DNA from: Methylovirgula sp. HY1
GTDB taxonomy: Bacteria; Pseudomonadota; Alphaproteobacteria; Rhizobiales; Beijerinckiaceae
NCBI RefSeq assembly: GCF_019343105.1
Contig: NZ_CP073764.1
Span: forward strand, 186,001-250,000
DNA: 64,000 nt
Direction of reading: 5' to 3'
In this document: piece after piece, positions 1-9,405 of the stretch
How the letters are laid out: the number at the start of each line of letters is the position of its first letter
Numbering within the stretch: the stretch's first letter is position 1
Notes under the pieces: model-generated
Seen by the model: only the letters and a program-made list of their open reading frames with translations
Database searches by the model: none
Told to the model about the DNA's origin: nothing
Program-made: the position numbers and the translations under genes

Positions 1-1140
1 GACCCGGGCGGTGCCGGTCGCAATCTTGGTGCCGACCGCGTGGCCGGTCACGAGCACGTTGCCTTGCTCCAAGAGACGGTAGTCTTCGAGACGGTTGCGA
101 TCCTTGCGCGAGGCGACGGTCTCGGCCCGCGCCTGCACGATATAGAGCTTGCCGTCGAGACCATCCTTGGCCCATTCGATATCCATCGGCCGATGCGTGC
201 CGGCCATGGCGCTGTAATGATCCTCGATCGCGATTGCTTGATCGGCCAAGCTCAGAACTTCCGTATCGCTGAGACAGAAACGTTCGCGCTCCTTCTGATC
301 CGTCGGCTGGTTGCGCGTGGCACGGCCGTCGTTGCCATAGACCATGCGCATCTCTTTGCTGCCGAGACTGCGCTTGAGAACGCTGCGCTTGCCGGCACGC
401 AAGGTGGGCTTGAAGACATAGAATTCATCCGGCTCGACGGTGCCCTGCACGACGTTCTCGCCGAGGCCATAGGAGCCCGTCAGGAAAATCACATCTTCGA
501 AGCCCGTTTCCGTATCGAGGGTGAAGATCACGCCGGCGGACGCGAGGTCGGAGCGGACCATTTTCATCACGCCGACGGATAGATAGACTTTGAAATGATC
601 GAAGCCATTGTCGATGCGGTAGCGGATCGCGCGATCGGTGAAGAGGCTCGCGAAACAGCGGCGGATCGCGTCGAACAACGCAGCTTCGTTCGCCACATTG
701 AGAAAACTCTCATGTTGGCCGGCGAAGCTCGCTGTTGGCAGATCTTCCGCGGTCGCGGAGGAGCGAACCGCCAGAGTGAGAGTCTCGCCATATTCGTCGA
801 CGAGCCTTCGATAGGCCGTCCTGATTTCCGCGACGAGCGCGGCGGGCAGCGGCGCCGCCTGGACGATCTCGCGCGCGCGGGCGGCGCGCGTGGCGAGATC
901 GGTGATATTTTTTGGATCGAGTCCCGCCAGGGCCTCTTTGAGGCGCGGCCAGGCGCCGGCTTCATCGAGTACGGCGCGATAGGCCGCGGCGGTTATCGCA
1001 AACCCGTTTGGGACCAAAACATTGGCGTTTTTGAGTGCGCGATACATTTCGCCGAGCGAGGCATTCTTGCCGCCGACGAGCGCGACATCTGCAATGCCGA
1101 TCTCCGAAAAGAAGCGGATCAAACGCGGTTCTTCGGCCAT
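1..1140 (-). CDS. ppsA: Phosphoenolpyruvate synthase (pyruvate, water dikinase), N-terminal part
   Basis: The open frame runs from an ATG at 1140 leftwards to the window edge, so the C-terminal part is missing (about 380 residues seen). The N-terminal ATP-binding (PPDK_N) domain is clear: a VGGKNASLGEM motif near the start and VRSSATAEDLPTASFAGQHE about 100 residues in, both diagnostic of PEP synthases. The enzyme converts pyruvate and ATP to PEP, AMP and phosphate in the cytoplasm, for gluconeogenesis. The central phosphohistidine domain and the PEP-binding barrel lie outside the window. A second PEP-forming enzyme, ppdK, is present at 36.5 kb. The nearest neighbour upstream is a cytochrome c gene on the same strand, with about 130 bases between. 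Confidence 0.93.
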   Translation of the reverse strand, partial: MAEEPRLIRFFSEIGIADVALVGGKNASLGEMYRALKNANVLVPNGFAITAAAYRAVLDEAGAWPRLKEALAGLDPKNITDLATRAARAREIVQAAPLPAALVAEIRTAYRRLVDEYGETLTLAVRSSATAEDLPTASFAGQHESFLNVANEAALFDAIRRCFASLFTDRAIRYRIDNGFDHFKVYLSVGVMKMVRSDLASAGVIFTLDTETGFEDVIFLTGSYGLGENVVQGTVEPDEFYVFKPTLRAGKRSVLKRSLGSKEMRMVYGNDGRATRNQPTDQKERERFCLSDTEVLSLADQAIAIEDHYSAMAGTHRPMDIEWAKDGLDGKLYIVQARAETVASRKDRNRLEDYRLLEQGNVLVTGHAVGTKIATGTARV

Positions 1141-1274
1141 GACCGCAGCCTTTCGTCAGAAGCGCCGCCGGGCCGGACCGGCGAAACGCAGGAGCCTATT
1201 GCGATTCCTAGGCTTTTGGCTGTGATTTTGGCATTGATTTGAATCAGGCGGCGGTGACGATCGGCGCCATGGTG

Positions 1275-1640
1275 TTATTTCTTGAGGCTCTCGATATAGG
1301 CGACGACCTCGTCGATCTGGTAGTCGGCGAGTTGTGGATTGGGCATGCCATTCTTGCTGCCGAGCATCTGTGAGTGGGAACTGAGGAACTGGCGTAATGC
1401 AGCCGCGGTCAGATCGGGTTTTTGTGCAATGCTGAGAAAGCTTGGCGCAGGATGCGTCAGAATCGGCGTTTCGGTCTGGTCCGTGGCGACCACGTGACAC
1501 GCCCAGCAGACCTTCAGTGCAAAGGCATGGCCCGACTCGACGAGCGCGGCGGACGCGGTTTTCGTATCGGCGGCATTGGCCGCAGAAGCGAAAGCGACAC
1601 TGGTGGCGATGAGACCGGCGAGGGCGTAAGACCGATGCAT
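1275..1640 (-). CDS. Small secreted class I cytochrome c
   Basis: This is a 121-residue protein with one haem-binding motif, CWACH, preceded by a Sec signal peptide (MHRSYALAGLIATSVAFA, with cleavage likely after ANA). The C-terminal half carries a Met in a GMPNP context that could be the sixth haem ligand, and ends in the usual helix DEVVAYIESLKK. It should be a soluble periplasmic electron carrier; no partner oxidase or dehydrogenase lies next to it. An in-frame ATG further upstream at 1823 would add 61 residues before the signal peptide, so the ATG at 1640, preceded by AGGAAC, is preferred. The exact redox partner cannot be told from sequence. Confidence 0.85.
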   Translation of the reverse strand: MHRSYALAGLIATSVAFASAANAADTKTASAALVESGHAFALKVCWACHVVATDQTETPILTHPAPSFLSIAQKPDLTAAALRQFLSSHSQMLGSKNGMPNPQLADYQIDEVVAYIESLKK

Positions 1641-1872
1641 GTTGGCGCGTTCCTGTCTGTGACTGAGAGAACGTTGACCTGTGGGGCGCGGCTTTTGCTC
1701 GGGTCCGCCCGCAAAACCTATAGCGAGAATTTGCAAGAACGAGATGCAAATCGTCGTGATTTGCCGATAACGCCCAGCGGTTCGAACTCGGCTTGGCTTT
1801 GACGTTGCACGACGGTGAGGCAAGGCTGATTCGTCAGGTCCAAATGATGCCGAGAATTACGGGTTCGAGATC

Positions 1873-2985
1873 ATGGCGCTGAGGCAAGCGCGCAAGACGA
1901 AACAGGTTTGCGCGCCGGTCGCGGACGCGGCCGCTGCCGCAGCGGCGCTGCTCGTCTGGTACGATCGTCACCGTCGCAGCCTGCCGTGGCGCGCCCTTGC
2001 GGGGGAAGCTGCCGATCCTTATGCGGTCTGGCTTTCCGAGATCATGCTGCAGCAGACGACGGTTGCGGCAGTTAAATCTTATTTTACCGCCTTTCTCGCG
2101 CGCTGGCCGACGATCGCCGCGCTTGCCGCGGCGCCGGTCGAGGCGGTCATGCAGCAATGGGCCGGGCTCGGCTATTATTCCCGGGCGCGCAATCTCCATG
2201 CTTGCGCGCAAATGATCGCGACGCAGCTTGGCGGACGCTTTCCCACAAATGAAGCCGGGCTTTTGCGCCTGCCGGGCATCGGCTCCTACACGGCGGCGGC
2301 TATCGCAGCGATCGCCTTCGACGAAAAAGTTGCGGTCGTCGATGGCAATGTCGAACGGGTGATCTCTCGCCTCGTTGCGCTCGAAGTGTCTTTGCCTGCG
2401 GCGAAGCCTTTGATCAAGGAGAAGACGGCGGCGCTGGTGCCGGCGGCGAGGCCGGGCGATTTCGCCCAGGCGATGATGGATCTCGGTGCCACCATTTGCA
2501 CGCCGCGACGCCCCGCCTGTGGCCTTTGCCCTTTGCAGCCTTTCTGCCTGGCTGCGACGCAAGCGGTGCCGGAGCGTTTTCCTTTGAAGGCGCCGAAACG
2601 AGCCCGGCCGAATCGGCAAGGCGCCGTCTTCTTCACCCGCTGTGGCGACGCTGTGCTTTTGCGCACACGGCCGCCACGCGGATTGCTCGGCGGCATGGCG
2701 GAATTTCCGGGGACCGCCTGGAGCGAGGACTTCGATCGAGACTTTGACGAAGAGAAAGTCTTGCGCGAGGCGCCATTCCTCGTCGATTATTGTAAGCTGC
2801 CCCTGGGCGTGACCCATGTCTTCACCCATTTCTCGCTCAGGCTTGCTATTTTCGCGGCGGATGTGGCGCCTGGGACCCTGGCGTCGGCCGACTGCCGTTG
2901 GGTGAACCCGGATGCACTTGCCACGGAGGCTTTGCCAAGTGTCATGCGCAAAGTGCTCGCGGCGATAAAGGACAGCGGCTGGTGA
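1873..2985 (+). CDS. mutY: A/G-specific adenine DNA glycosylase MutY
   Basis: MutY removes adenine mispaired with 8-oxoguanine, preventing G:C to T:A mutation. The 370-residue protein has the helix-hairpin-helix/GPD domain in its N-terminal half: SEIMLQQTTV near residue 55 holds the catalytic Glu, LPGIGSYTAAAIAAIAF is the hairpin, and VVDGNVERVISRL near residue 155 holds the catalytic Asp. The [4Fe-4S] loop follows with Cys spacing C-x6-C-x2-C-x5-C near residue 210. The C-terminal third is the MutT-like domain that recognises 8-oxoguanine. Length is normal for the family. The gene stands alone; a palindromic repeat cluster follows it. Confidence 0.95.
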   Translation: MALRQARKTKQVCAPVADAAAAAAALLVWYDRHRRSLPWRALAGEAADPYAVWLSEIMLQQTTVAAVKSYFTAFLARWPTIAALAAAPVEAVMQQWAGLGYYSRARNLHACAQMIATQLGGRFPTNEAGLLRLPGIGSYTAAAIAAIAFDEKVAVVDGNVERVISRLVALEVSLPAAKPLIKEKTAALVPAARPGDFAQAMMDLGATICTPRRPACGLCPLQPFCLAATQAVPERFPLKAPKRARPNRQGAVFFTRCGDAVLLRTRPPRGLLGGMAEFPGTAWSEDFDRDFDEEKVLREAPFLVDYCKLPLGVTHVFTHFSLRLAIFAADVAPGTLASADCRWVNPDALATEALPSVMRKVLAAIKDSGW

Positions 2986-3021
2986 GGGATTGGTCTTATG
3001 CTTGGGTGGCCCGCGCCTCTC

Positions 3022-3172
3022 CAGCATGTTCCGGAAAAGTTGAATGACTTTTCCGATATTTTCGAACTCGGATATATCCGAGTTCTCATTGATGAGAACA
3101 TGTTCCAGCTTATTGATTTGGAGCGTTTTCTTTTCGATGGAGTGATTCCACCCGATCGGAAAACGTTCTAGG
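3022..3172. repeat. Composite palindromic intergenic repeat
   Basis: The element is built from nested inverted repeats. One arm pair, GGAAAAGT/ACTTTTCC (about 3032-3054), also occurs at 27.9, 42.4, 44.4, 47.8, 55.6 and 59.9 kb. A second part (about 3110-3172, CTCCAAATCAATAAG type read on the minus strand) recurs at 27.8 and 36.3 kb. Between them sit two more perfect palindromes: 3064-3085 (11-base arms around GGATATATCC) and 3082-3099 (8-base arms around TG). Such elements are typical Hyphomicrobiales intergenic repeats; no coding content is seen. Confidence 0.85.
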
Positions 3173-3225
3173 GCGAATGGGGATAGGTTGAACATGCGTT
3201 CCATGCGTCATGATGAGCAGCGCCG

Positions 3226-3513
3226 ATGAACGGGGAAAGCAGCCCTGCGCGCCGCGGCCGCGGCCGCTTTTCCGTCGCCCTCACCGAGGGGGCCTTTCGC
3301 GTCACCCATGGCAAGAAGGTTCTGACGATTTTTCCTTCCGCGGATCTGCCGGAAGCGGAAACGCCAGCCGATTTCGTCGTCTCGCTCGATGAGATCCTGA
3401 CCTGGGATCCGCCGCATCAAGACAGCGAAATCGAGATCGATGATCTGCAAAAGATCGTCGAGGCGATCGCCGACGAATGCGAGAAACATGGGCTCGTGGT
3501 GGAGTTCGATTGA
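3226..3513 (+). CDS. Small Imm74-like protein (putative orphan)
   Basis: This is a 95-residue acidic protein. After a basic N-terminus come short beta-strand-like stretches (RFSVALTEGAFRVTHGKKV), then DFVVSLDEILTWDPPHQD, and a C-terminal helix ending in KHGLVVEFD. The pattern of a short beta N-terminal half, a Trp-Asp-Pro-Pro motif and a final helix resembles my recollection of the Imm74 family of predicted immunity proteins, but I cannot run the profile search. No polymorphic toxin, secretion gene or other immunity gene is nearby, so if the family call is right this is an orphan. Alternative: a conserved hypothetical protein with an unrelated housekeeping role. Cytoplasmic, with no signal or membrane segment. 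Confidence 0.6.
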   Translation: MNGESSPARRGRGRFSVALTEGAFRVTHGKKVLTIFPSADLPEAETPADFVVSLDEILTWDPPHQDSEIEIDDLQKIVEAIADECEKHGLVVEFD

Positions 3514-3720
3514 AGCCGCGCGACGCGATCGCGGCGGCCGCCATCACTTTCGGGTTCGAGGGCGAACCGATGGGCCGGCCGGTGCGATGGATGCTCTGCA
3601 TCTCGCGACTGACCTTCTTTGACAGATCCGCATGTCTGCCTGGCATGACCACAGTGATGCTTGGCCTGCCGCTTGCTGTACCGACGGTAGTTCTGCCGGC
3701 TGTGTCAATGAGGGATTCAC

Positions 3721-4074
3721 ATGCAGGAGCGTCGCGGGGAACATAGGGGCCGCACCTATCTCGGATGTCGAATCGCATTCAACGACCACTATGCCAGGGT
3801 GGGGTGTTTGGTGCGAAACCTGTCTCAGAATGGCGCAAAGCTCATTTTCGATTGGCCGGTGATGGTGCCGAGCGAGTTCGATTTGACGATCCATCAGAAG
3901 GGCAGCCGCCGCGCGCGCCTTGTCTGGCGGCGGGAGATGGAAGCGGGCGTCGCATTTTTGGAATTGAATGCGAGCGCTGTCGTCTCGATGGATGCGGTTC
4001 GGCAGCTCAAGCGGCTTGAAGTTGAGCGCGATGCACGCGCAAGACGGATCGCTGAAAGCGACGGGCAAGCCTAA
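3721..4074 (+). CDS. PilZ domain protein
   Basis: This 117-residue protein is essentially a single PilZ domain. The N-terminal basic motif (MQERRGEHRGRTY, Arg-rich) and the CLVRNLSQNGAKL segment match the R-x3-R and D/N-x-S-x2-G motifs with which PilZ domains bind cyclic di-GMP. The middle contains the usual beta-barrel strands (RRARLVWRREMEAGVAFLEL). A helical, highly charged tail (VRQLKRLEVERDARARR) follows. No enzyme or flagellar gene is adjacent, so the process it controls cannot be inferred. The first Arg pair is slightly degenerate, so actual ligand binding is uncertain. Confidence 0.8.
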   Translation: MQERRGEHRGRTYLGCRIAFNDHYARVGCLVRNLSQNGAKLIFDWPVMVPSEFDLTIHQKGSRRARLVWRREMEAGVAFLELNASAVVSMDAVRQLKRLEVERDARARRIAESDGQA

Positions 4075-4324
4075 TATGCGCTGTTATCCTGAGCCTGCGC
4101 GGCGCCAGCCTCGAAGGCCTCAGTCTGGCGGCTGATGCGGTGGGACAGTTGCCATGTTGCAGTGGGTGCCGGCCTGCCTTCCTGCCGCGCCGTCACATGC
4201 CGTGAACTTCATGGGCCAATTGGATCAGGCCTTGACGCGATTGAACGAAAGTTCTCGCACGCTCGCCCTGATCCTCGTCGTCTGCGACGATGACCGCGTT
4301 GACCCCGTTTAGCAAAGTGCAGGG

Positions 4325-5647
<1,323 letters not shown>

Positions 5648-5765
5648 TCAAATCCGCGCTTTCGCGTGCATGATCGAAATGGCCGCGTTTCCGTTGCGAA
5701 CGCAATTGAAAATTAAGAACTGCTCATCTTCGAAAAATGGCGAGAGGCTGCGCATGCGCCTCGCG

Positions 5766-6389
5766 TCAGATTTGGCGCAGCGGCGAGAAGCTCAGCCGAT
5801 GATAGGGGCTCGGGCCATGTTTGGCGATGGCGGCAAGATGTTCAGGCGTGGCATAGCCGACATGCCGGCTGAATCCATAGGCGGGATGCGCGCTGCAGAG
5901 ACGAGTCATCAAGCGATCGCGCGCCACTTTGGCGACGATCGAGGCCGCGGCGATCGAGGCCGACAGGCTATCGCCCTTGATGATCGCTTCTCCTGGGCAG
6001 GCGAGATCTGCCGGCAAATCATTGCCATCGATCAGAACATAGGATGGTGCGATGGCGAGTGCTGCCAGAGCCCGGCGCATGGCGGTCAAGCTCGCTTGCC
6101 TTATGTTGATCTGGTCGATGTCGGCGGCGCTCACGAAAGCGACGGCGACTGCCAGGCCGCGTGCAAGGATTTCTTCATAAAGCGCTTCGCGCATAGCCGC
6201 AGGCAGACGTTTCGAATCATCGAGCCCATCAGGCACGTCGGATGGATCGAGAATGACGGCCGCCGCCGCGACCGGGCCGGCAAGACAGCCACGCCCCACC
6301 TCGTCAATCCCGGCGATCGGCCAGAGACCATTTCGACGCAATCTCTTTTCGCGCCGGAAATCGGGAAGGGAGACAGGCGTTTGCGGCAT
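5766..6389 (-). CDS. rnhB: Ribonuclease HII
   Basis: RNase HII cuts the RNA strand of RNA-DNA hybrids and removes single ribonucleotides from DNA. The acidic active site is visible: GIDEVGRGCLAGPVAAAAV (Asp-Glu), YVLIDGNDLP (Asp) and the motif DSLSASIAAASIVAKVARD (Asp). The ATG at 6389 gives 207 residues with about 26 residues before the DE motif, the usual layout. An in-frame ATG at 6506 would add 39 low-complexity residues but lies only 16 bases after the upstream gene, so a longer product is possible. It is co-oriented with the radical SAM gene upstream and likely co-transcribed with it. Confidence 0.92.
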   Translation of the reverse strand: MPQTPVSLPDFRREKRLRRNGLWPIAGIDEVGRGCLAGPVAAAAVILDPSDVPDGLDDSKRLPAAMREALYEEILARGLAVAVAFVSAADIDQINIRQASLTAMRRALAALAIAPSYVLIDGNDLPADLACPGEAIIKGDSLSASIAAASIVAKVARDRLMTRLCSAHPAYGFSRHVGYATPEHLAAIAKHGPSPYHRLSFSPLRQI

Positions 6390-6522
6390 TGGGTGGGGGC
6401 TCGCGGCAGCGCGACAATAATCGTCACTTCCTACCTCATCGGCAGCACCGCTGGTACTCCTGCTTTCGATTTTTCCTGTCCCCGGCGCATGCCACTCATG
6501 CCGCATGCGCTCGCCGCTTCTT

Positions 6523-7716
6523 TCAGAACAGCTTCAATTGCTCGCCGATCCGCGCCGGCGGCTGAAACAGATCATGGCGCAATTTGAGCTTCGTCTTGGC
6601 GAAGCCAAGCTTGGCGACCGCGGCCTCGAAGCGGCGCCCGATCATCCAGGCATAGGGGCCTGAGCCGGTCATGCGCTTGCCGAACGTCGCGTCATAGGTC
6701 TTGCCTTCGCGGACCGAGCGCACCAGCGCAAGAACATGCCGGAATTTATCCGGATAATGCGCCAGCAGCCACTCGCCGAAGAGATCGCGCAATTCGAGCG
6801 GCAGCCGCAACATGACATAGCCCGCTTCGCGCGCGCCGGCGGCATGGGCGCGGGTCAGAATGGTTTCGATCTCCGCATCATTGAGGCCAGGGATGATTGG
6901 CGCGACCAAGACGCTTGTCGGAATGCCGGCCTTCGCCAACGCCTCGATCGTTGCAAGCCGGCGGTCTGGAGTAGCGGCGCGCGGCTCCATCCTCCGGGCG
7001 AGGAGAGGATCGAGCGTCGTCACCGACAGCGCGACCTTGACGAGGCCTTTTTCGGCCATTGGCTTCAGAAGATCGAGATCGCGCAGAATCAGCGCCGATT
7101 TGGTGACGATGCCGACCGGATGATTGGTGCGGGCGAGAACCTCGAGCACATGCCGCATCACGAGATGCTGCCGTTCGATCGGCTGATAAGGATCGGTGTT
7201 GGTGCCGATGGCGATGGTTTTCGGCTGATAATTCTGTGCTGCCAATTCGCGTTCGAGCAGGCTCGCCGCATCGGCCTTGGCGAAAAGCTTGCTTTCGAAA
7301 TCAAGCCCCGGCGACAGGCCCATATAGGCATGCGTGGGCCGCGCGAAACAATAAATGCAGCCATGCTCGCAGCCGCGATAGGGATTGATCGATCGATCGA
7401 AGGAAATATCCGGTGAATCATTGCGCGTGATAATGGTCTTCGGCCGTTCAAACGTGACCGTGGTGGCGAGCGGGGGGATCTCCTCGATAGTGTTCCAGCC
7501 GTCATCTTCGGCGATGCGCGCTTGCTTTTCGTAGCGGCCGCTGTCGTTCGAATGGGCGCCGCGGCCGCGTTGCTGCACCGGCACTTTCGGCTCTTGCGTC
7601 AACCGCCGCGCTTCCGCATCCTCGTTGCGTCGACGGCGGGCCTTTTGCCCGGCTGCCGGCCGCCGCAGAAGCTGGGGCGCGAGGGTCTCGTCTTTCACGC
7701 ACGCCGTATCTAACAT
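6523..7716 (-). CDS. PA0069-type radical SAM protein (SplB-like)
   Basis: The core carries the radical SAM cluster motif GCEHGCIYCFARPTH (C-x3-C-x2-C), followed by GLDFESKLFAK and the NTDPYQPIE segment seen in proteins related to spore photoproduct lyase. The family (PA0069/Rv2578c-like) has no established reaction. A basic N-terminal region of about 90 residues (KARRRRNEDAEARR and following) precedes the core. The start at 7716 (ATG, preceded by CAGGGAACC) gives 397 residues; the frame stays open to 7821, but that would run through the promoter. Upstream lies a LexA-type SOS promoter (separate entry). The downstream neighbour is rnhB. A DNA-damage role is an inference from the family link, the promoter and the neighbours. 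Confidence 0.85.
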   Translation of the reverse strand: MLDTACVKDETLAPQLLRRPAAGQKARRRRNEDAEARRLTQEPKVPVQQRGRGAHSNDSGRYEKQARIAEDDGWNTIEEIPPLATTVTFERPKTIITRNDSPDISFDRSINPYRGCEHGCIYCFARPTHAYMGLSPGLDFESKLFAKADAASLLERELAAQNYQPKTIAIGTNTDPYQPIERQHLVMRHVLEVLARTNHPVGIVTKSALILRDLDLLKPMAEKGLVKVALSVTTLDPLLARRMEPRAATPDRRLATIEALAKAGIPTSVLVAPIIPGLNDAEIETILTRAHAAGAREAGYVMLRLPLELRDLFGEWLLAHYPDKFRHVLALVRSVREGKTYDATFGKRMTGSGPYAWMIGRRFEAAVAKLGFAKTKLKLRHDLFQPPARIGEQLKLF

Positions 7717-7769
7717 TGCTTGAGGTTCCCTGGATCTGCCGTTCCCGCCCGCGATGCGGGAACATATGA

Positions 7770-7812
7770 GAACAACATGAGAACATTTATAGTACACAAA
7801 TGGGCCTGTCAA
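7770..7812 (-). promoter_or_regulatory. Probable LexA-controlled promoter of the radical SAM gene
   Basis: Read on the minus strand: a perfect TTGACA -35 (7812-7807), 15 bases, TATAAA -10 (7791-7786), then GTTC-N7-GTTC (7784-7770). That direct repeat is the SOS box form used by LexA in Alphaproteobacteria, and it covers the expected transcription start. A third GTTC copy lies six bases further on (7763-7760). It is also one arm of an 8-base inverted repeat (7741-7748 with 7756-7763) in the 5' leader. Spacing of 15 is short, so the -10 may sit one or two bases further on. Confidence 0.6.
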
Positions 7813-7868
7813 CACCGCCAAGGCCCTTCTCCAGCGGCCGATACGACGGAAAGAAAAAGGCTTTTGTG

Positions 7869-8372
7869 ATGCTGTCTGTGATCATCCTGTGCGGCGGCGC
7901 TTCAGCGGAAGCGGTCGTTCGAACGCTGGCGCCGCTTGTGGACGCGACGGTCAGGGGCATTGTGCGCGATGTCGTTCTTGCCGGCGGCCCAGAGCGCCAG
8001 CTTGCGCTGATTGCCGATCACGCCGGCTGCGCCTTCATCGAAGCGGACATGGAAGCCGAGGTCTTGGCCGGGGCTCTGGCCGCGGCCCGCGGCGACGCGC
8101 TCATGTTTCTCCACGCCGGCCATATTCCGGAGCCGGGCTTTTTCGAAGAGGTGGAGGATGTTTTGGCGGTCGGCTTGGGTCCGGGCGGGCGAGTGCTGCG
8201 CGCAGCGCCGGAAGGTTTTTTGGAGCGGCTGTTTCCGCATCTGGCGGCCAAGGTCGGCCTCGTCGCCGCGCGGAATGTGTGCGAAACGGCGCAGCCCGTA
8301 TCGTTCCGTCATCTATGCGCCAAGACGCGGGGGCCGAAAGAATTGCGCCGACGGATGCGGCGGATTGTTTAG
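7869..8372 (+). CDS. Degenerate family 2 glycosyltransferase-like protein
   Basis: From the ATG at 7869 the 167-residue protein opens with [20 protein letters not shown], the first strand of a GT-A nucleotide-sugar fold, and continues with [12 protein letters not shown] and a segment [19 protein letters not shown] that lines up with the family's LLFLHADT-x-xPPG region. The Asp-x-Asp metal site is missing (HAGH in its place), and the protein is only about two thirds of the usual length. It may therefore be a non-catalytic relative. It diverges from the radical SAM gene and its last bases overlap the end of the convergent uracil-DNA glycosylase gene by 4 bases. No membrane segment is seen. Confidence 0.6.
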   Translation: MLSVIILCGGASAEAVVRTLAPLVDATVRGIVRDVVLAGGPERQLALIADHAGCAFIEADMEAEVLAGALAAARGDALMFLHAGHIPEPGFFEEVEDVLAVGLGPGGRVLRAAPEGFLERLFPHLAAKVGLVAARNVCETAQPVSFRHLCAKTRGPKELRRRMRRIV

Positions 8373-9271
8373 CGCGCGGGCGCGGTCTCTATGCCGAGCG
8401 CCCGCATCTTCTTGGCGAGCGCGCGCAAATCGGTCCAGGTGAATTTCTTATGGCCCGGTTGGCGCAGGAGATAGGCTGGATGCAGCATGGCGATCGCCGG
8501 TATCGTCGTGCCCTCCATGTCATAATCGAGCCAACGGCCGCGCAGCCGCATGATCCCCTCCTTTGTGGAGAGGAGCGTCTGGGCCGAGGCCGCGCCGAGG
8601 CAAACGAGAATTTGCGGATGGACGAGCGCGATCTGGCGCCGCGTGAAAGGCAGGCAGGCCGAGGTTTCGAGCGGCGTGGGGGTGCGATTGCCCGGCGGCC
8701 GCCAAGGCACGACATTGGCGATATAGACATGGTCGCGATCAAGCCCGATCGAGGCCAGCATCTTATCGAGCAATTGCCCGGCACGCCCGACGAAGGGTTT
8801 TCCGACGCGATCTTCCTCCGCGCCGGGGGCTTCCCCGACGATCATGATCGCGGCTCGTGGATTGCCATCGGCGAAGACGAGCTGCGTCGCCGTGGCCTTG
8901 AGGCCGCAGCCATCGAAAGCGAGAAGTTTTTCGCGGAGATCGTCGAGCGTCTGGGCCGAGGCGGCGGCCTCGCTTGCCGATTGCGCGACGAGATCGGCGG
9001 AAAGTGTGGCCGCGACCGATGCGGCGGCTTGGCGCGCGGTCTCGGCCGGCGCCGCCATCCGGGTCATCGCGGCGGCGACGGGCGGCCGCGCGGGGTCCGG
9101 CCCGGCGGGTGCCGTGGCCGCGGCATTGCCTGCGGCCGCGGTAAATTCGGCGAAGCGGTCATGCGGCGCCGCGTCGACGGCGATATCGACGCCCATATCG
9201 GCATACCAACGCAAGAGCTGCGTCAGCGCGGCTGCCTCTTCGGGGTTCAAGCTGTCGGCGGCGGTTGGCAT
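8369..9271 (-). CDS. Uracil-DNA glycosylase, family 4
   Basis: The enzyme removes uracil from DNA at the start of base excision repair. The catalytic core lies in the C-terminal two thirds: [20 protein letters not shown] is motif A of family 4, [18 protein letters not shown] follows, and [11 protein letters not shown] contains the His-Pro motif B. Cys residues near FDGCGLK and in the core probably hold the [4Fe-4S] cluster. The N-terminal 90 residues are Ala-rich and probably disordered. The ATG at 9271 gives 300 residues; the frame continues to 9421, but that would overlap the divergent ETF-QO gene. Genes for the window's other repair glycosylases (mutY, tag) lie elsewhere. Confidence 0.9.
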   Translation of the reverse strand: MPTAADSLNPEEAAALTQLLRWYADMGVDIAVDAAPHDRFAEFTAAAGNAAATAPAGPDPARPPVAAAMTRMAAPAETARQAAASVAATLSADLVAQSASEAAASAQTLDDLREKLLAFDGCGLKATATQLVFADGNPRAAIMIVGEAPGAEEDRVGKPFVGRAGQLLDKMLASIGLDRDHVYIANVVPWRPPGNRTPTPLETSACLPFTRRQIALVHPQILVCLGAASAQTLLSTKEGIMRLRGRWLDYDMEGTTIPAIAMLHPAYLLRQPGHKKFTWTDLRALAKKMRALGIETAPAR

Positions 9272-9405
9272 AGGTCGTGTGTAGCATGTCCGTCCTTCGT
9301 GCCGCGACAATTTCGAAAGGGCCTGAAGAATGGCGTCGTGCTTGCAGATGGCACAGCCCGTGTTTTGCGAAGCACGGTGGTTACCGGCGGCGATAAGGTT
9401 TTGAA

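Noticed and set aside
7760-7773. GAAC-N6-GAAC read as another LexA box
   Set aside because: The spacing is six rather than seven bases; only the 7770-7784 pair has the proper spacing.
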